DNA of 64,000 nucleotides from Hymenobacter arizonensis (GTDB lineage Bacteria > Bacteroidota > Bacteroidia > Cytophagales > Hymenobacteraceae). The notes under the pieces were generated by a model, which saw nothing but the letters and a program-made list of their open reading frames with translations, ran no database searches and was not told the DNA's origin. The translations under genes were made by a program, and so were the position numbers. Below, piece after piece: positions 53,801-61,837 of the stretch. The DNA is taken from positions 1,023,129 through 1,087,128 of the forward strand of contig NZ_FOXS01000002.1 in the NCBI RefSeq assembly GCF_900115775.1, given 5' to 3'. Every line of letters begins with the position of its first letter. Position 1 is the stretch's first letter.

Positions 53801-54279
53801 TCGCCCACCTTGGCGTTGAAGGTGTTCTTCACCAGGCTTTGGCGGTTGATAACCTTTTCCGTCAGCGCCTCTGGGTAGGTCACGATGAACACGCTGTTGC
53901 CCGTCGTAGCTGCGCGGGTCGTATTCAGCCGGTTCAGGGCCTCGGCGCGCATCAGCACGTTGGCGTTTTCCGTTTCGTCGAACTGATATGGCCGCTTGTA
54001 GGAGCTCGGAAACAGCAGCGCCTCGGGCCCCTCCGGCAGCAAGTGCTGCAGGTCGGACAGGAAGTAAGCCGCCTCGTCCTTGTCGTGCAGCACAAACACA
54101 TGCGGGTGCTGGCCATGGGCCACGGCGGCCGCTACCACCGCATCTTGGCTGCCCACCAGGCCACGCAAATGCAGGCGCACGCTATTAGGTTCGGGCTTGG
54201 CGGCACCGCGCAAGCGCGCTGCCAGGGTTTGCAGCTCCGGAGAAAGACGATAGAGGCGGAGAAAATCAGCTACTTGCAC
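50866..54279 (-). CDS. mfd: Transcription-repair coupling factor
   Basis: The 1137-residue Mfd has, in order, the UvrB-homologous N-terminal region, the RNA-polymerase-interacting CarD-like domain (LQPGDYVTHQDYGIARFAGL), a helicase core with Walker A GDVGFGKTE (near residue 595) and Walker B LLIIDEEQ, and a TRCF C-terminal domain. It removes RNA polymerase stalled at DNA lesions and recruits UvrA. The ATG at 54279 begins MQVADFLRLY. It is monocistronic. Confidence 0.97.
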   Translation of the reverse strand: MQVADFLRLYRLSPELQTLAARLRGAAKPEPNSVRLHLRGLVGSQDAVVAAAVAHGQHPHVFVLHDKDEAAYFLSDLQHLLPEGPEALLFPSSYKRPYQFDETENANVLMRAEALNRLNTTRAATTGNSVFIVTYPEALTEKVINRQSLVKNTFNAKVGDKLDVNFLGELLGEYDFEKTDFVYEAGQYAVRGGIVDVFSYANELPFRLELFGDEIESIRTFNPETQLSVEPRPSISIIPNVQTKMLTETREAFFDFLPRTACIWLKDVRQTLDVVTELFEKAEANFQQMLSEAGGMQIVSKPGDLFESGKNFKKLLDEFAVVEFGKRFHFKNAETFQFSAKPQPSFNKEFERMVKNLKENQLRNLTTIITADTVRQADRLRTIFDELDNNVKFQHLLLALREGYVDEQLELAVYTDHQLFERYYRAQETKKFSKKKALTLRELKTLQPGDYVTHQDYGIARFAGLTQVEINGQIQEAIRLVYRDDDLLTVSIHSLHKIAKYSGAEGAPPTMSKLGSPEWENKKKSVKKKVKDIAADLIRLYAKRKTAPGFAFSPDGFMQAELESSFIYEDTPDQAKATEDVKQDMQQPHPMDRLVCGDVGFGKTEIAIRAAFKAVADGKQAAVLVPTTILAMQHYKTFRDRLATLPVTVEYINRFKSTKQIKETLQRVAEGKTDILIGTHRLTNKDIKFKDLGLLIIDEEQKFGVKTKDKLKELKVNVDTLTLSATPIPRTLHFSLMGARDLSVIATPPPNRQPVSTELHVYDEILIRDAVARELKRGGQVFFVHNRVKDIEEMAGTILRLVPDAKITYAHGQMDGEMLEKRMMKFVEGEYDVLVSTNIIESGLDIPNANTIIINRAHLAGLSDLHQMRGRVGRSNRKAYCYLLTPPVAQLPADARKRLSTLEEFSDLGAGFNVAMRDLDIRGAGNLLGGEQSGFINDLGYETYHQILDEAVQELKETEFRDLFLGDSNQRLQMAAGASRQHECNVETDQQVLIPEKYVSNVSERLQLYAKLDRAQKPEELRKLLTSMVDRFGPLPPEVEQLADIVRLRWQACKAGFTKITLKRDTLKGYLPADDDHKQYFQGEQFGTILNYVQTHSRTASLKEKKEQLIVTFEEVRSIQQAKRVLTELGSEEPVAA

Positions 54280-54540
54280 AGAGAAAACGGCTTGCGAACA
54301 ACAAATACAGTAGCCCGGCCGGAGAAATTCCGGTCGGGCAGGGGCTTACGATACAGCGTAGCCGAAGGTAAGGTTTCCGGAGCCCACCCGTAGCTTCGTG
54401 GTTTCGTTGTCGGCCGGGGCGTGGCCCAAGCTTAGTTGTCGGTTGCTTGTTGTCGGCTGTCAGGCAAACGTTGGCCAACAGATGCCTTTGCCAACTACGA
54501 CAAACCTCAGTTCTGACAACCGACCTCTAGCACCAACCCC

Positions 54541-55281
54541 ATGCGCGGCTCTTCTCACCTGGCCATTGGCCTCATCACCGGCGTGGCCATAGCGGGGCTG
54601 GTCCCGGGCACTCCGTTTTCGCTGCCCGGCATTGCCCTGGCCGGTTTTTCCAGCCTGGCCCCCGACCTCGACCACCCCGATAGCCGCCTCAGCAAGCGGT
54701 TAGGTTTCACCCAGAACTACGTGCGGTGGGCGTTTGCGGCGGGTGCCCTGCTGCTGGGTGCCTATGCCTACCTGCAACTGACCCCCGGCCCCGAGCAGCG
54801 GCTCTACTACACCGCGGCCCTGGCCTTCGGGCTCATTGGCGTAGGCATGCAGGGCGGCTCGGCGCGCCGGCTGGCGCTACTGTTCACGGGCCTGGGCACG
54901 GTGGTAGCCGGCCTCTACACCGAGCAATTGTGGCTAAGTTTATTGGGAACGTTTGTGGCGCTGGCGCCCTTCACTGCGCACCGCTCCTGGACGCACACCA
55001 TCTGGGCCACCGCCCTCTGGACCTACATCGGCTACCTGGCCGAGAAGCACCTCGGCTGGAGTAGCGTAGCGCTGTTTGCCGGCGCTGGCTATGCGTCTCA
55101 TCTGCTAGCCGATAGCCTGACCAAAGCTGGGGTCAGATGGTTTCTACCAGTCTTCGATTATTCTTTTAAACTTCCGCTAATTTCCACTGGCTCGGCTACC
55201 GGCAACCTGCTCGAAATAGCCATTTGCGCCGGCTACGGGCTGTTGGTTTTGGGGCTGGTCATCGGCAATATTGGTTTTTAA
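54541..55281 (+). CDS. DUF457/YdjM-like membrane metal-dependent hydrolase
   Basis: The 246-residue protein has the DUF457 signatures: SHLAIGLITG near the N-terminus, SLAPDLDHPDSRLSKRLG, HRSWTHTIWA and ASHLLADSLTKAGV. Several membrane helices separate these His/Asp motifs, consistent with a membrane-bound metal-dependent hydrolase of the YdjM type. The substrate is unknown. A short GCC repeat follows the stop. Confidence 0.85.
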   Translation: MRGSSHLAIGLITGVAIAGLVPGTPFSLPGIALAGFSSLAPDLDHPDSRLSKRLGFTQNYVRWAFAAGALLLGAYAYLQLTPGPEQRLYYTAALAFGLIGVGMQGGSARRLALLFTGLGTVVAGLYTEQLWLSLLGTFVALAPFTAHRSWTHTIWATALWTYIGYLAEKHLGWSSVALFAGAGYASHLLADSLTKAGVRWFLPVFDYSFKLPLISTGSATGNLLEIAICAGYGLLVLGLVIGNIGF

Positions 55282-55666
55282 ACGGTAGCGCCGCCGCCGC
55301 CGCGGGGTAATTGAGCCCAATTGCTTGCTGGCCTGCTGGCCCGTTCTGTTGCATAAGTCAGCCAATACCATTAGCTTCGCAGCAGATATGCCAGTTTATC
55401 AAGGCAGTGTTGTTATTGATTCGTATTACTATCCAGCGTTATCGATAGCCCCGGCCGTTCGGCATTCTATAAAGCCAAGCAATTATTATAACATCTAGTC
55501 GGGACGTGCTGCACACCGGACGCAGCTACCAGAACAAATAGTGCTATATCGATTGTCATGGACTTGCAGCAGGAGCACTTGTGCCCTGCTTTCGTGGCGA
55601 TTCTACCCAATCCACACCATTTGTACCACCTAAAACGCTTTTCTAACTTTAATAAAAATCATTACC
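55282..55666. other. Intergenic region
   Basis: The 385 bases contain a short GCC repeat (55289-55303) and a later AT-rich leader (CTAACTTTAATAAAAATCATT) ahead of the next gene. No ORF or hairpin of note is seen. Confidence 0.5.
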
Positions 55667-56677
55667 ATGAACCAGATGAACAGCCCCTTAATTCGGGTTG
55701 GTGTCTTCTATGACGGCAACTATTTTCTAAAAATAAGCGACTATTACTATTTCCAGCACGAACGCAAGGCCCGCATCAGCCTGGAGGGACTACACGAATA
55801 TATACGCCATCAAGTTGCTGAAGAAGAGGATGTAGATGTGCGCCTCGCACAGATTACCGATGCGCACTTTTTCCGCGGCCGCCTTTCCGCCACCGAAGCC
55901 CGCGACAAGGACCGCCTGTTCCATGACCGCCTGCTCGACGACATCCTGATGAACCTGGGCGTGCAAACGCACTACATGGCCCTGAAAACCCGCGACGGCC
56001 GCCTCCAGGAAAAAGGCATCGACGTGTGGCTCTCCCTCGAAGCCCTCGAACTGGCCCTGCACAAAACCCTCGACGTAGTGGTACTCATCGCCGGCGACAG
56101 CGACTACGTGCCCCTCATCCGCAAGCTCAACACCGTGGGCACCCGCGTGATGCTGCTGAACTGGGACTTCAAATACGAAGACTTCAAAGGCGAAACCCGC
56201 GTTACGCGCGCCTCGCAGCAGCTGCTGGAGCAGGTTACCTACCCCGTGGCCATGCACGACGTCATCGACCGCGGCCTGCAAACCCAGGACGAAGTAGTGG
56301 AAGCCCTGTTTGTGAACCAGTCGGAGCCTGCGGCGTTTGCCCCCAGCACCGCCTCGGCCCCCAAGCTGGTGCGCCCCACCGGTCCCACCGCCGCCGGCCC
56401 CGTGGGCACGCTGGGCATGAGCACCATCAAAAACCTGAAGAACGGCTTCGGTTTCGTGGTAATGCCGCCCAACAACCTGTTCTTCAGCTACGCCGACCTC
56501 ACCGAGGGCGACTTCAACGACCTGCGCGAAGGCGATTGGGTGGAGTTCACCGTGGGCCGCAACCACCGCGACGAGGACTGCGCCCGCAACGTGCGCAAAG
56601 TAGCCGCCCCGCAGCTCAGTGATATGGAAGACGAGTACGAGCCCGTCATCGTGCACGCCGCCACCGCCGAGCTGTAA
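55667..56677 (+). CDS. NYN-domain RNase-like protein with C-terminal cold-shock/S1-like domain
   Basis: The 336-residue protein starts with a NYN (LabA/DUF88) domain. D16 in VGVFYDGNYF, D119 in KGIDVWLS and D144/D146 in IAGDSDYVPL are the PIN-like acidic residues. After a Pro/Ala-rich linker (about 220-245), residues 250-315 form an OB-fold cold-shock-like domain (KNLKNGFGFVV, NLFFSYADLTEGDF, REGDWVEFTVGRN). NYN nucleases cut RNA, and the added OB fold would supply RNA binding. A second in-frame ATG at 55676 is an alternative start. Confidence 0.82.
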   Translation: MNQMNSPLIRVGVFYDGNYFLKISDYYYFQHERKARISLEGLHEYIRHQVAEEEDVDVRLAQITDAHFFRGRLSATEARDKDRLFHDRLLDDILMNLGVQTHYMALKTRDGRLQEKGIDVWLSLEALELALHKTLDVVVLIAGDSDYVPLIRKLNTVGTRVMLLNWDFKYEDFKGETRVTRASQQLLEQVTYPVAMHDVIDRGLQTQDEVVEALFVNQSEPAAFAPSTASAPKLVRPTGPTAAGPVGTLGMSTIKNLKNGFGFVVMPPNNLFFSYADLTEGDFNDLREGDWVEFTVGRNHRDEDCARNVRKVAAPQLSDMEDEYEPVIVHAATAEL

Positions 56678-56704
56678 AGCCAGAAATTAAAAAGTTAGAA
56701 TTTG

Positions 56705-56739
56705 AAAAGCTCGTCTGGATTTCCAGGCGAGCTTTTTTT
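56705..56739. terminator. Rho-independent terminator
   Basis: AAAGCTCGTCTGG and CCAGGCGAGCTTT pair around ATTT with one wobble and are followed by T residues. The A-run on the left also serves the convergent thioesterase gene. Confidence 0.88.
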
Positions 56740-56754
56740 CTGGGCATCCCGCTC

Positions 56755-57243
56755 TCAGCTCATCACCAGCTTCGCGAAGTCCCGCTTATCGGCGGGGTAG
56801 CGGTTGAAGGTGCCCAGGCCGCGGGCCACGGCCACGTCTTCCTTGCCCTCGGCCACGCGGTAAATCACGCAGCTGCTCACCACCAGCTTTTTGCCGGTGT
56901 GGTCTACCAAGCCCTTTGCCACCAACACATCGTGTAGGTGCACCGCGTGCAGGTAGTTCATCTTGAACTCCACCGTCGACACAAACTCCAGGCTGGTGAA
57001 AGCCAGCGAAAGTGCGGCTGCCCCCAGGGCGGCATCCATTAGCCCAGCAAGCACGCCGCCGTGGCAGGTGTTAGGGGAGGAGAGGTGTTCTTCCCTCACC
57101 GTCATGCGGTACTCGGCCTGGCCGGGGGCGGGCACGCGCAGGTCCATGCCGTTGGCTTGGCCGTAGCGGTTCATGGCATTGTAAGCGGCTACCATGGCGG
57201 CCAGGTCGGGAATGTGGCGGGTTACGGAGTTGGTTTCGGACAC
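56755..57243 (-). CDS. Hotdog-fold thioesterase, PaaI-like
   Basis: The 162-residue protein has the PaaI/hotdog pattern: SSPNTCHGGVLAGLMDAALG, the long hotdog helix, and FKMNYLHAVHLHDVLVAKG. It probably hydrolyses an acyl-CoA thioester. The start is uncertain: the frame is open to a TTG at 57285, and I prefer the GTG at 57243 (SETNSVTRHIP). Substrate unknown. Confidence 0.78.
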   Translation of the reverse strand: MSETNSVTRHIPDLAAMVAAYNAMNRYGQANGMDLRVPAPGQAEYRMTVREEHLSSPNTCHGGVLAGLMDAALGAAALSLAFTSLEFVSTVEFKMNYLHAVHLHDVLVAKGLVDHTGKKLVVSSCVIYRVAEGKEDVAVARGLGTFNRYPADKRDFAKLVMS

Positions 57244-57370
57244 AGAGTTGGACGAAAAATCTAATAAAATGAATTGAACTAGCAATTGTGCCGAAAATCA
57301 GCTTCATTTACCAAACATAAGCGAGCTTCTGCTGGCCTCCCTACCTACGTTTCTGCTATTTGCCCCAATC

Positions 57371-57676
57371 ATGCCTGTTTTGCCGCTCACTTTCGCTGAA
57401 TTCTACCCGCGCTACCTTCGTGAGCACAGCAAGCGCGGTACCCGCGTGCTGCATTTCATAGGAACTACGCTATTTTTAATTTCTTTGGTAACGCTGACCA
57501 TAACCGGGCAGTGGGGATGGCTCGTGGCGGGCATTTTGGCCGCCTATGGTTTTGCGTGGGTGGGCCACTTTTTTGTCGAGCGCAACCGCCCGGCTACGTT
57601 CCAGCATCCGTGGTTTTCCCTACTCGGCGATTTCCGCATGTACGCCGACCTGTGGAGCGGCCGCGAGAAATTCTAG
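57371..57676 (+). CDS. DUF962/Mpo1-like membrane protein
   Basis: The 101-residue protein has FYPRYLREHSKRGTRVLHFI, then two hydrophobic segments, then WVGHFFVERNRPATFQHPWF. These conserved His positions match DUF962, which includes yeast Mpo1, a 2-hydroxy fatty acid dioxygenase linked to sphingolipid long-chain base degradation. The bacterial role is inferred only from family membership. Confidence 0.85.
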   Translation: MPVLPLTFAEFYPRYLREHSKRGTRVLHFIGTTLFLISLVTLTITGQWGWLVAGILAAYGFAWVGHFFVERNRPATFQHPWFSLLGDFRMYADLWSGREKF

Positions 57677-57684
57677 GACCCGCT

Positions 57685-58143
57685 TTAGAGTTGCTTTCGC
57701 ATCAAAAAATGCGGAATCACTCCAAACAGCGTATGCGAAGGCGCTACCACCGCGTAGCCCAGCCGCTCATAGAAGCCCACCGCTGACTCGCGGGAGTGCA
57801 GCACAATTTCGGAAAGGCCGGTTGCCCGTGCCTGGGTTTCCAGTGCGGCCATTATCTGGCGGCCCAGGCCCATGCCCGCGGCCTGGGCCGCCACTGCCAT
57901 GAACCGAACCTGCCCCTGCCGGGCCGTGGTGGGCTGCAACATGCCCACCGCCAGGGCCACGGGGTGTTCGCTGGTGTCGGCTTCCAACAGCAGGGCGTGA
58001 ATGGTGCCGGGCTCCTCGTCGGCGGGGCTGCGTTCCGAGCCGCGGGGCTGCTGCCAGGGCTCGCGGAGCACCGTGTAGCGTAACTCGTAATAGGCGTCCC
58101 ACTCGGCAGGCGTGCGGGGCGGGCGGACGGGTGAATTGGACAT
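57685..58143 (-). CDS. GNAT-family acetyltransferase
   Basis: The 152-residue protein starts at 58143 (MSNSPVRPPRTPAEWDAYYE) and carries the acetyl-CoA binding segment AAQAAGMGLGRQIMAALE and the ESAVGFYERLGYAVV motif. It is shorter than the open frame to 58317, whose upstream residues are not plausible. Substrate unknown. Confidence 0.87.
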   Translation of the reverse strand: MSNSPVRPPRTPAEWDAYYELRYTVLREPWQQPRGSERSPADEEPGTIHALLLEADTSEHPVALAVGMLQPTTARQGQVRFMAVAAQAAGMGLGRQIMAALETQARATGLSEIVLHSRESAVGFYERLGYAVVAPSHTLFGVIPHFLMRKQL

Positions 58144-58191
58144 AAACTGAACCGTGGATAAAAGCACGCAACCATGGCGGAGTTGGGCCGT

Positions 58192-58199
58192 TACCTTTG
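58192..58199 (+). promoter_or_regulatory. Bacteroidota-type -7 box TACCTTTG upstream of yajQ
   Basis: TACCTTTG matches TAnnTTTG exactly and lies 49 bases before the yajQ ATG. The expected -33 TTG is not evident. Confidence 0.4.
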
Positions 58200-58248
58200 C
58201 GCCCGGCCCCGGCCGATTACTCATTTCAAAACTACGCCCCACTCCGCT

Positions 58249-58740
58249 ATGGCATCCTTCGACATCGTGAGCAAAGTAGACCCGCAAACCTTGGAAAACG
58301 CGGTGAACACGGCTCAAAAAGAACTCCAGACCCGCTACGACCTCCGCGACACGAAGGGCGGCATCGAGCTAAATAAAAAGGAAAACACGATTCTGCTGTC
58401 GTCGGAAAACTCCATGCGCCTCAAAGCGCTGGAAGACATCCTGCTCGGCCGCGTGGTGAAGCAGGGCATCGACGGCACCAGCCTCGACTTCTCGGCCGAC
58501 GAGCAGGCGGCCGGGGCCTTGGTAAAGAAAACCATCAAGGTGCGCGCCGGCGTCGACAAAGACTTTGGCCGCAAAATCATCAAGGCCATCAAAGACGCCA
58601 AGGTGAAAGTAGAAGCCCAGATGCAGGACGACCAAGTGCGGGTAACGGCCAAGAAAATCGACGACCTGCAGGCGGCCATTGCCGTGCTCCGCAAAACCGA
58701 CATCGGCCTGCCGCTGCAGTTCGTGAACATGAAATCCTAG
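58249..58740 (+). CDS. YajQ-family nucleotide-binding protein
   Basis: The 163-residue protein starts MASFDIVSKVDPQTLENAVN, typical of YajQ, with TRYDLRDTKGGIELN and KVKVEAQMQDDQVRVTAKK further on. Homologues bind cyclic di-GMP or nucleic acids; its role in Bacteroidota is not defined. The terC-like gene follows 50 bases downstream on the same strand. Confidence 0.93.
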   Translation: MASFDIVSKVDPQTLENAVNTAQKELQTRYDLRDTKGGIELNKKENTILLSSENSMRLKALEDILLGRVVKQGIDGTSLDFSADEQAAGALVKKTIKVRAGVDKDFGRKIIKAIKDAKVKVEAQMQDDQVRVTAKKIDDLQAAIAVLRKTDIGLPLQFVNMKS

Positions 58741-58790
58741 TTCTTCAGCACCGCTACTTCACCACCTCCTTACCTTCATTATTTACATTA

Positions 58791-59561
58791 ATGTACGATT
58801 TCGGTGCCTTTGCCCAGGCAGCTACTTGGGTTAGCTTGCTTACCCTCACGTTTATGGAGGTTGTGTTGGGGATAGACAACATCATTTTCATCTCCATTGT
58901 GGTGGGCCGCCTGCCGCAGGAGCAGCAAGCCCGCGGCCGCACCATTGGCCTGCTTCTGGCCCTGGTGTTTCGGGTGGGCCTGCTGCTGAGCATCTCGTGG
59001 ATTGTGGGGCTGAGGACTTCTTTGTTCGACCTCAACCTGCCGTGGATGGACGAGCCCTTTGGAGTGACGGGCCGCGACTTGATTCTACTGGCTGGCGGCC
59101 TGTTCCTCATCTACAAGAGCACCACCGAAATCCATAACAAGCTGCAGGGCGATGAAGACCACGAAAGCGGCGTAGGCGGCAAGCAGGTGACGATGGGCAA
59201 CATCATTTTTCAAATCATCCTCATCGACATCGTTTTCAGCTTTGACTCCATCCTTACGGCCGTGGGCTTGGTCGACAACGTGCTGGTGATGATTGCGGCC
59301 GTGGTAGTGGCCATGGGCATTATGCTGGCATTCAGCGGTGTAGTGGCAGGTTTTGTGAATAATAACCCCACCATCAAAATGCTGGCTCTGTCGTTCCTCA
59401 TAATGATTGGTTTCATGCTGGTGATGGAGTCGGCCCACAAAGAGATTGAGAAAGGCTACCTCTATTTCGCCATGGCCTTCTCGCTCACGGTGGAACTGCT
59501 GAACCTGCGGCTCCGCAAAAAGAGCAAGCCCGTGCAGCTGCGCGATTCGCAATACGACTAG
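58791..59561 (+). CDS. TerC-family integral membrane protein
   Basis: The 256-residue protein has the TerC motifs LTFMEVVLGIDNIIFISIVV and DIVFSFDSILTAVGLV, each with conserved membrane Asp residues, and about seven membrane helices. TerC proteins are linked to metal (notably manganese) homeostasis and exported-protein metallation. It probably forms a short operon with yajQ. Confidence 0.92.
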   Translation: MYDFGAFAQAATWVSLLTLTFMEVVLGIDNIIFISIVVGRLPQEQQARGRTIGLLLALVFRVGLLLSISWIVGLRTSLFDLNLPWMDEPFGVTGRDLILLAGGLFLIYKSTTEIHNKLQGDEDHESGVGGKQVTMGNIIFQIILIDIVFSFDSILTAVGLVDNVLVMIAAVVVAMGIMLAFSGVVAGFVNNNPTIKMLALSFLIMIGFMLVMESAHKEIEKGYLYFAMAFSLTVELLNLRLRKKSKPVQLRDSQYD

Positions 59562-59585
59562 CACTGTTCTACAGCGCGCCAACTG

Positions 59586-59630
59586 GCCGACACAACGCCC
59601 ATTGAGTGCGTTGTGTCGGCCTTTCTGTTT
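59586..59630 (+). terminator. Terminator downstream of the TerC gene
   Basis: GCCGACACAACGC and GCGTTGTGTCGGC form a perfect 13-bp stem followed by CTTTCTGTTT. The T-run is weak but the stem is strong. Confidence 0.75.
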
Positions 59631-59659
59631 GGGTAGTACCCGCCAAGCTTTCGGAGAAC

Positions 59660-60442
59660 TTACAGCAGGATTTGGAATGCCGTAAGCACCAGCAGCAGCA
59701 CCGCTGCTACGGAGACCACCAAGCGGTAGTCGTTTTTGAGTTGGGGTGTCAAGCCGAGCGCCGCCATTAGCAACAGCCCCAGCCAGAGGAGTTTCTTCTT
59801 GCCTTCGTAAATGGAAGAGATGGGGTACTCGCGCTGGTAATAGGAGGGCCGGGCCGAAACAGCGATTCCCAATAGAGGAGTGCGCCGCACCACGACCCGG
59901 GCGCCGTTGGGCAGGTCGTTGTAGAGGGTGAACGTGCCCCGGTCCGTCTCGTGAACGGTTTTTTGGTAAGAACCCTGGTCGGTATAGATGTAGGTGGTTT
60001 CGTTGCGAACGACCGTCTCGGTATTCTCGCTAGCCAGGAAATAGTCCAGCGTCAGGCTGGCGCACAGCAGCAGCGAAACCAGGAGCAGCGGGCGCAGCAA
60101 GCGCATGGTCCACGCATAGGCTTTTGCGTGGCGAACGGTGAAGGGGACGTGGGCGGGCTCGAAGCGGGTGGCCCAGGCGGTGCTGCGGGCAACTTCGCGG
60201 GCGCGTTCGGGCCAGGCAGGCCGGGCTAATTTGGAACCCGGCTGAATGTTGGCGTCGTAAGCAACGCGCCGCGACGGGTCGCTCAGGACTTCGTAGGCGG
60301 CATTGATGGCAAAATACCGCGCATGCGCCTGTGGGTCGGGCGTGCGGTCGGGGTGCGTAATAAATACCAGCCGGCGGTAAGACCGTCGAATTTCGGCTAA
60401 TGAGGCATTCTCGGGCAACTCCAATACCTGGTAGTGTGTCAT
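59660..60442 (-). CDS. Membrane-anchored DnaJ-domain protein
   Basis: The 260-residue protein begins at 60442 (MTHYQVLELPENASLAEIRR) with a J domain carrying HPD in FITHPDRTPD (about residues 1-70). There is no zinc-finger or client-binding C-terminus as in DnaJ. Instead it has a membrane helix (about 115-135) and two more near the C-terminus, with an exposed beta-rich part between. It probably recruits DnaK at the membrane. It is 13 bases after the gene at 60456. Confidence 0.85.
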   Translation of the reverse strand: MTHYQVLELPENASLAEIRRSYRRLVFITHPDRTPDPQAHARYFAINAAYEVLSDPSRRVAYDANIQPGSKLARPAWPERAREVARSTAWATRFEPAHVPFTVRHAKAYAWTMRLLRPLLLVSLLLCASLTLDYFLASENTETVVRNETTYIYTDQGSYQKTVHETDRGTFTLYNDLPNGARVVVRRTPLLGIAVSARPSYYQREYPISSIYEGKKKLLWLGLLLMAALGLTPQLKNDYRLVVSVAAVLLLVLTAFQILL

Positions 60443-60455
60443 CAAGGACAAAATG

Positions 60456-60884
60456 CTAAAGGGCAGCGGAATCGTTTGCGAGGGTAAGTACAAGCGCGGT
60501 TTGGTCGAGCACCCGCTGCTGTACCAACTCGAGCATGCGCCGATTCAGCTCAGACCGATGCTGGCGATAAAAAATGTACTCCCCAGCGCTGAAGACGCCG
60601 CTTACCAATCCCACCACGGTGTAGCGAAGCTTGGTGTTGCGACCCAGCAACTCAGCCAGCAGCCGCTGCTGATCGGTGCCGCTGGCTTTGGCCAAGGGAA
60701 TGTGGTGGTCAAGTACAAAATCTGCTACGATGGCCAGCAGCAGCATGTTTTGCATTTTTAGCACCGGGCGCAGCGTGGTGTGCAAAAAGGCTCCTACCGT
60801 GCCGGGCTCTACCGTGGCCGTGGGCACCGACGGGCGCATGGCCAACAGGGCTGCATCGGGGCGAACATCGGAATCAGAAAGCAT
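60456..60884 (-). CDS. Hypothetical protein cotranscribed with the J-domain gene
   Basis: The 142-residue soluble protein is mainly helical: a Pro/Thr-rich start, then LRPVLKMQNMLLLAIVADFV, QQRLLAELLGRNTKL and RQHRSELNRRMLELVQQRV. No family is recognised and no catalytic motif is visible. The 13-base spacing to the downstream membrane J-domain gene suggests coupling. The ATG at 60884 is the only reasonable start. Confidence 0.65.
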   Translation of the reverse strand: MLSDSDVRPDAALLAMRPSVPTATVEPGTVGAFLHTTLRPVLKMQNMLLLAIVADFVLDHHIPLAKASGTDQQRLLAELLGRNTKLRYTVVGLVSGVFSAGEYIFYRQHRSELNRRMLELVQQRVLDQTALVLTLANDSAAL

Positions 60885-61139
60885 ACAAACGAAGAGAAGT
60901 TGGGAAGCGCAGCTAGTCAGGCAACAAAAGAAGGTCAGCCCTTAACGCGTTTTGGAGATAAGTGGTCGAAGTACCTGCCTTGGCCAAAGAAGGATTCGCA
61001 TCAAAAGCCATACCCGAAACTGCTCGGGCCGTGCATCAAGCTCAGTCAGAGGCTCAGGTACTTGCTGCCCAGAAGCCGAAGGGGCCACAAGAACGCGCAA
61101 ACATGCGGAAAGCGCACCATTGGTGGTGGCCTGCCGCTT

Positions 61140-61673
61140 TTACACCACCCCCAGCTTCACCAGCGCATCCCAGAGGACCACGCCCGCGGCCACGCCCACA
61201 TTCAGCGAGTGCTTGGTGCCAAACTGGGGGATTTCCACGGCCAGGTCGCACAGGGCCAGCACGGCGTCGTCGACGCCAAACACCTCGTTGCCGAGCACCA
61301 GCGCCAGCGGCCGGCCCGGTTCCGGCTGGAAGTTGGGCAACGACACGCTGCCCGTGGTTTGCTCCACGGCCACTACCTGGTAGCCTGCTGCTTTCAGCGC
61401 CGCCACGACCGCGGTGGTTTCTGCGGCAAATTCCCAGGCCACCGACGTCTCGCTGCCCAGGGCCGTTTTGGTGATTTCGCGGTGCGGTGGCCGCCCCGTG
61501 ATGCCGCAGAGCCATATTTTCTCCAGGGCAAAGGCATCGGCCGTGCGGAACACCGCCCCCACATTGTGCAGGCTGCGCACGTTGTCGAGCACCAATACCA
61601 CCGGGCTTTTGGGCGTACTTTTGAAGTCAGCTACCGCCATCCGGTTTAGCTCGGCCATTGTCAGTTTTCGCAT
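61140..61673 (-). CDS. TrmH/SpoU-family RNA methyltransferase
   Basis: The 177-residue SPOUT methyltransferase has N-terminal LDNVRSLHNVGAVFRTADAF, the LVLGNEVFGV motif and the knot motif IPQFGTKHSLNVGVAAGVVL. It methylates rRNA or tRNA 2'-O-ribose, target not inferable. I start at 61673 (MRKLTMAELNR); the frame stays open through the adjacent repeat, so the precise start is uncertain. Its promoter region is occupied by the repeat at 61679-61823. Confidence 0.88.
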   Translation of the reverse strand: MRKLTMAELNRMAVADFKSTPKSPVVLVLDNVRSLHNVGAVFRTADAFALEKIWLCGITGRPPHREITKTALGSETSVAWEFAAETTAVVAALKAAGYQVVAVEQTTGSVSLPNFQPEPGRPLALVLGNEVFGVDDAVLALCDLAVEIPQFGTKHSLNVGVAAGVVLWDALVKLGVV

Positions 61674-61678
61674 GGTCA

Positions 61679-61823
61679 GTAGCGCGAACTTTGTAGTTCG
61701 CGTTTTCGGTTTTAACGTTATTAATTCGCCGTTTTGGGCCTCTAAGTGCTTGGCGCCGCGTGCGAGCTTGGTTGCTTGGCGCTGATTTCTTTTCAAAAAC
61801 GCGAACCGCAAAGTTCGCGCTAC
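61679..61823. repeat. Inverted-repeat element with hairpin arms, GTAGCGCGAACTTT family
   Basis: Two 28-nt arms (61679-61706 and 61796-61823) are inverted copies with two differences, beginning GTAGCGCGAACTTTG. Each arm is itself a hairpin (CGCGAAC/GTTCGCG). It fills the divergent region between trmH, five bases away, and mutS, 14 bases away. GAACTTTG in each arm resembles a -7 box pointing inward. Confidence 0.85.
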
Positions 61824-61837
61824 TTCGCTACTCCGCT

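Noticed and set aside
54313..54339. GC-rich hairpin upstream of mfd as a terminator
   Set aside because: It lacks a T-run and sits before the mfd start, so its role is unclear.
52879..54393. A 504-codon open frame on the plus strand
   Set aside because: It is the antisense shadow of mfd, which has all its motifs on the minus strand.
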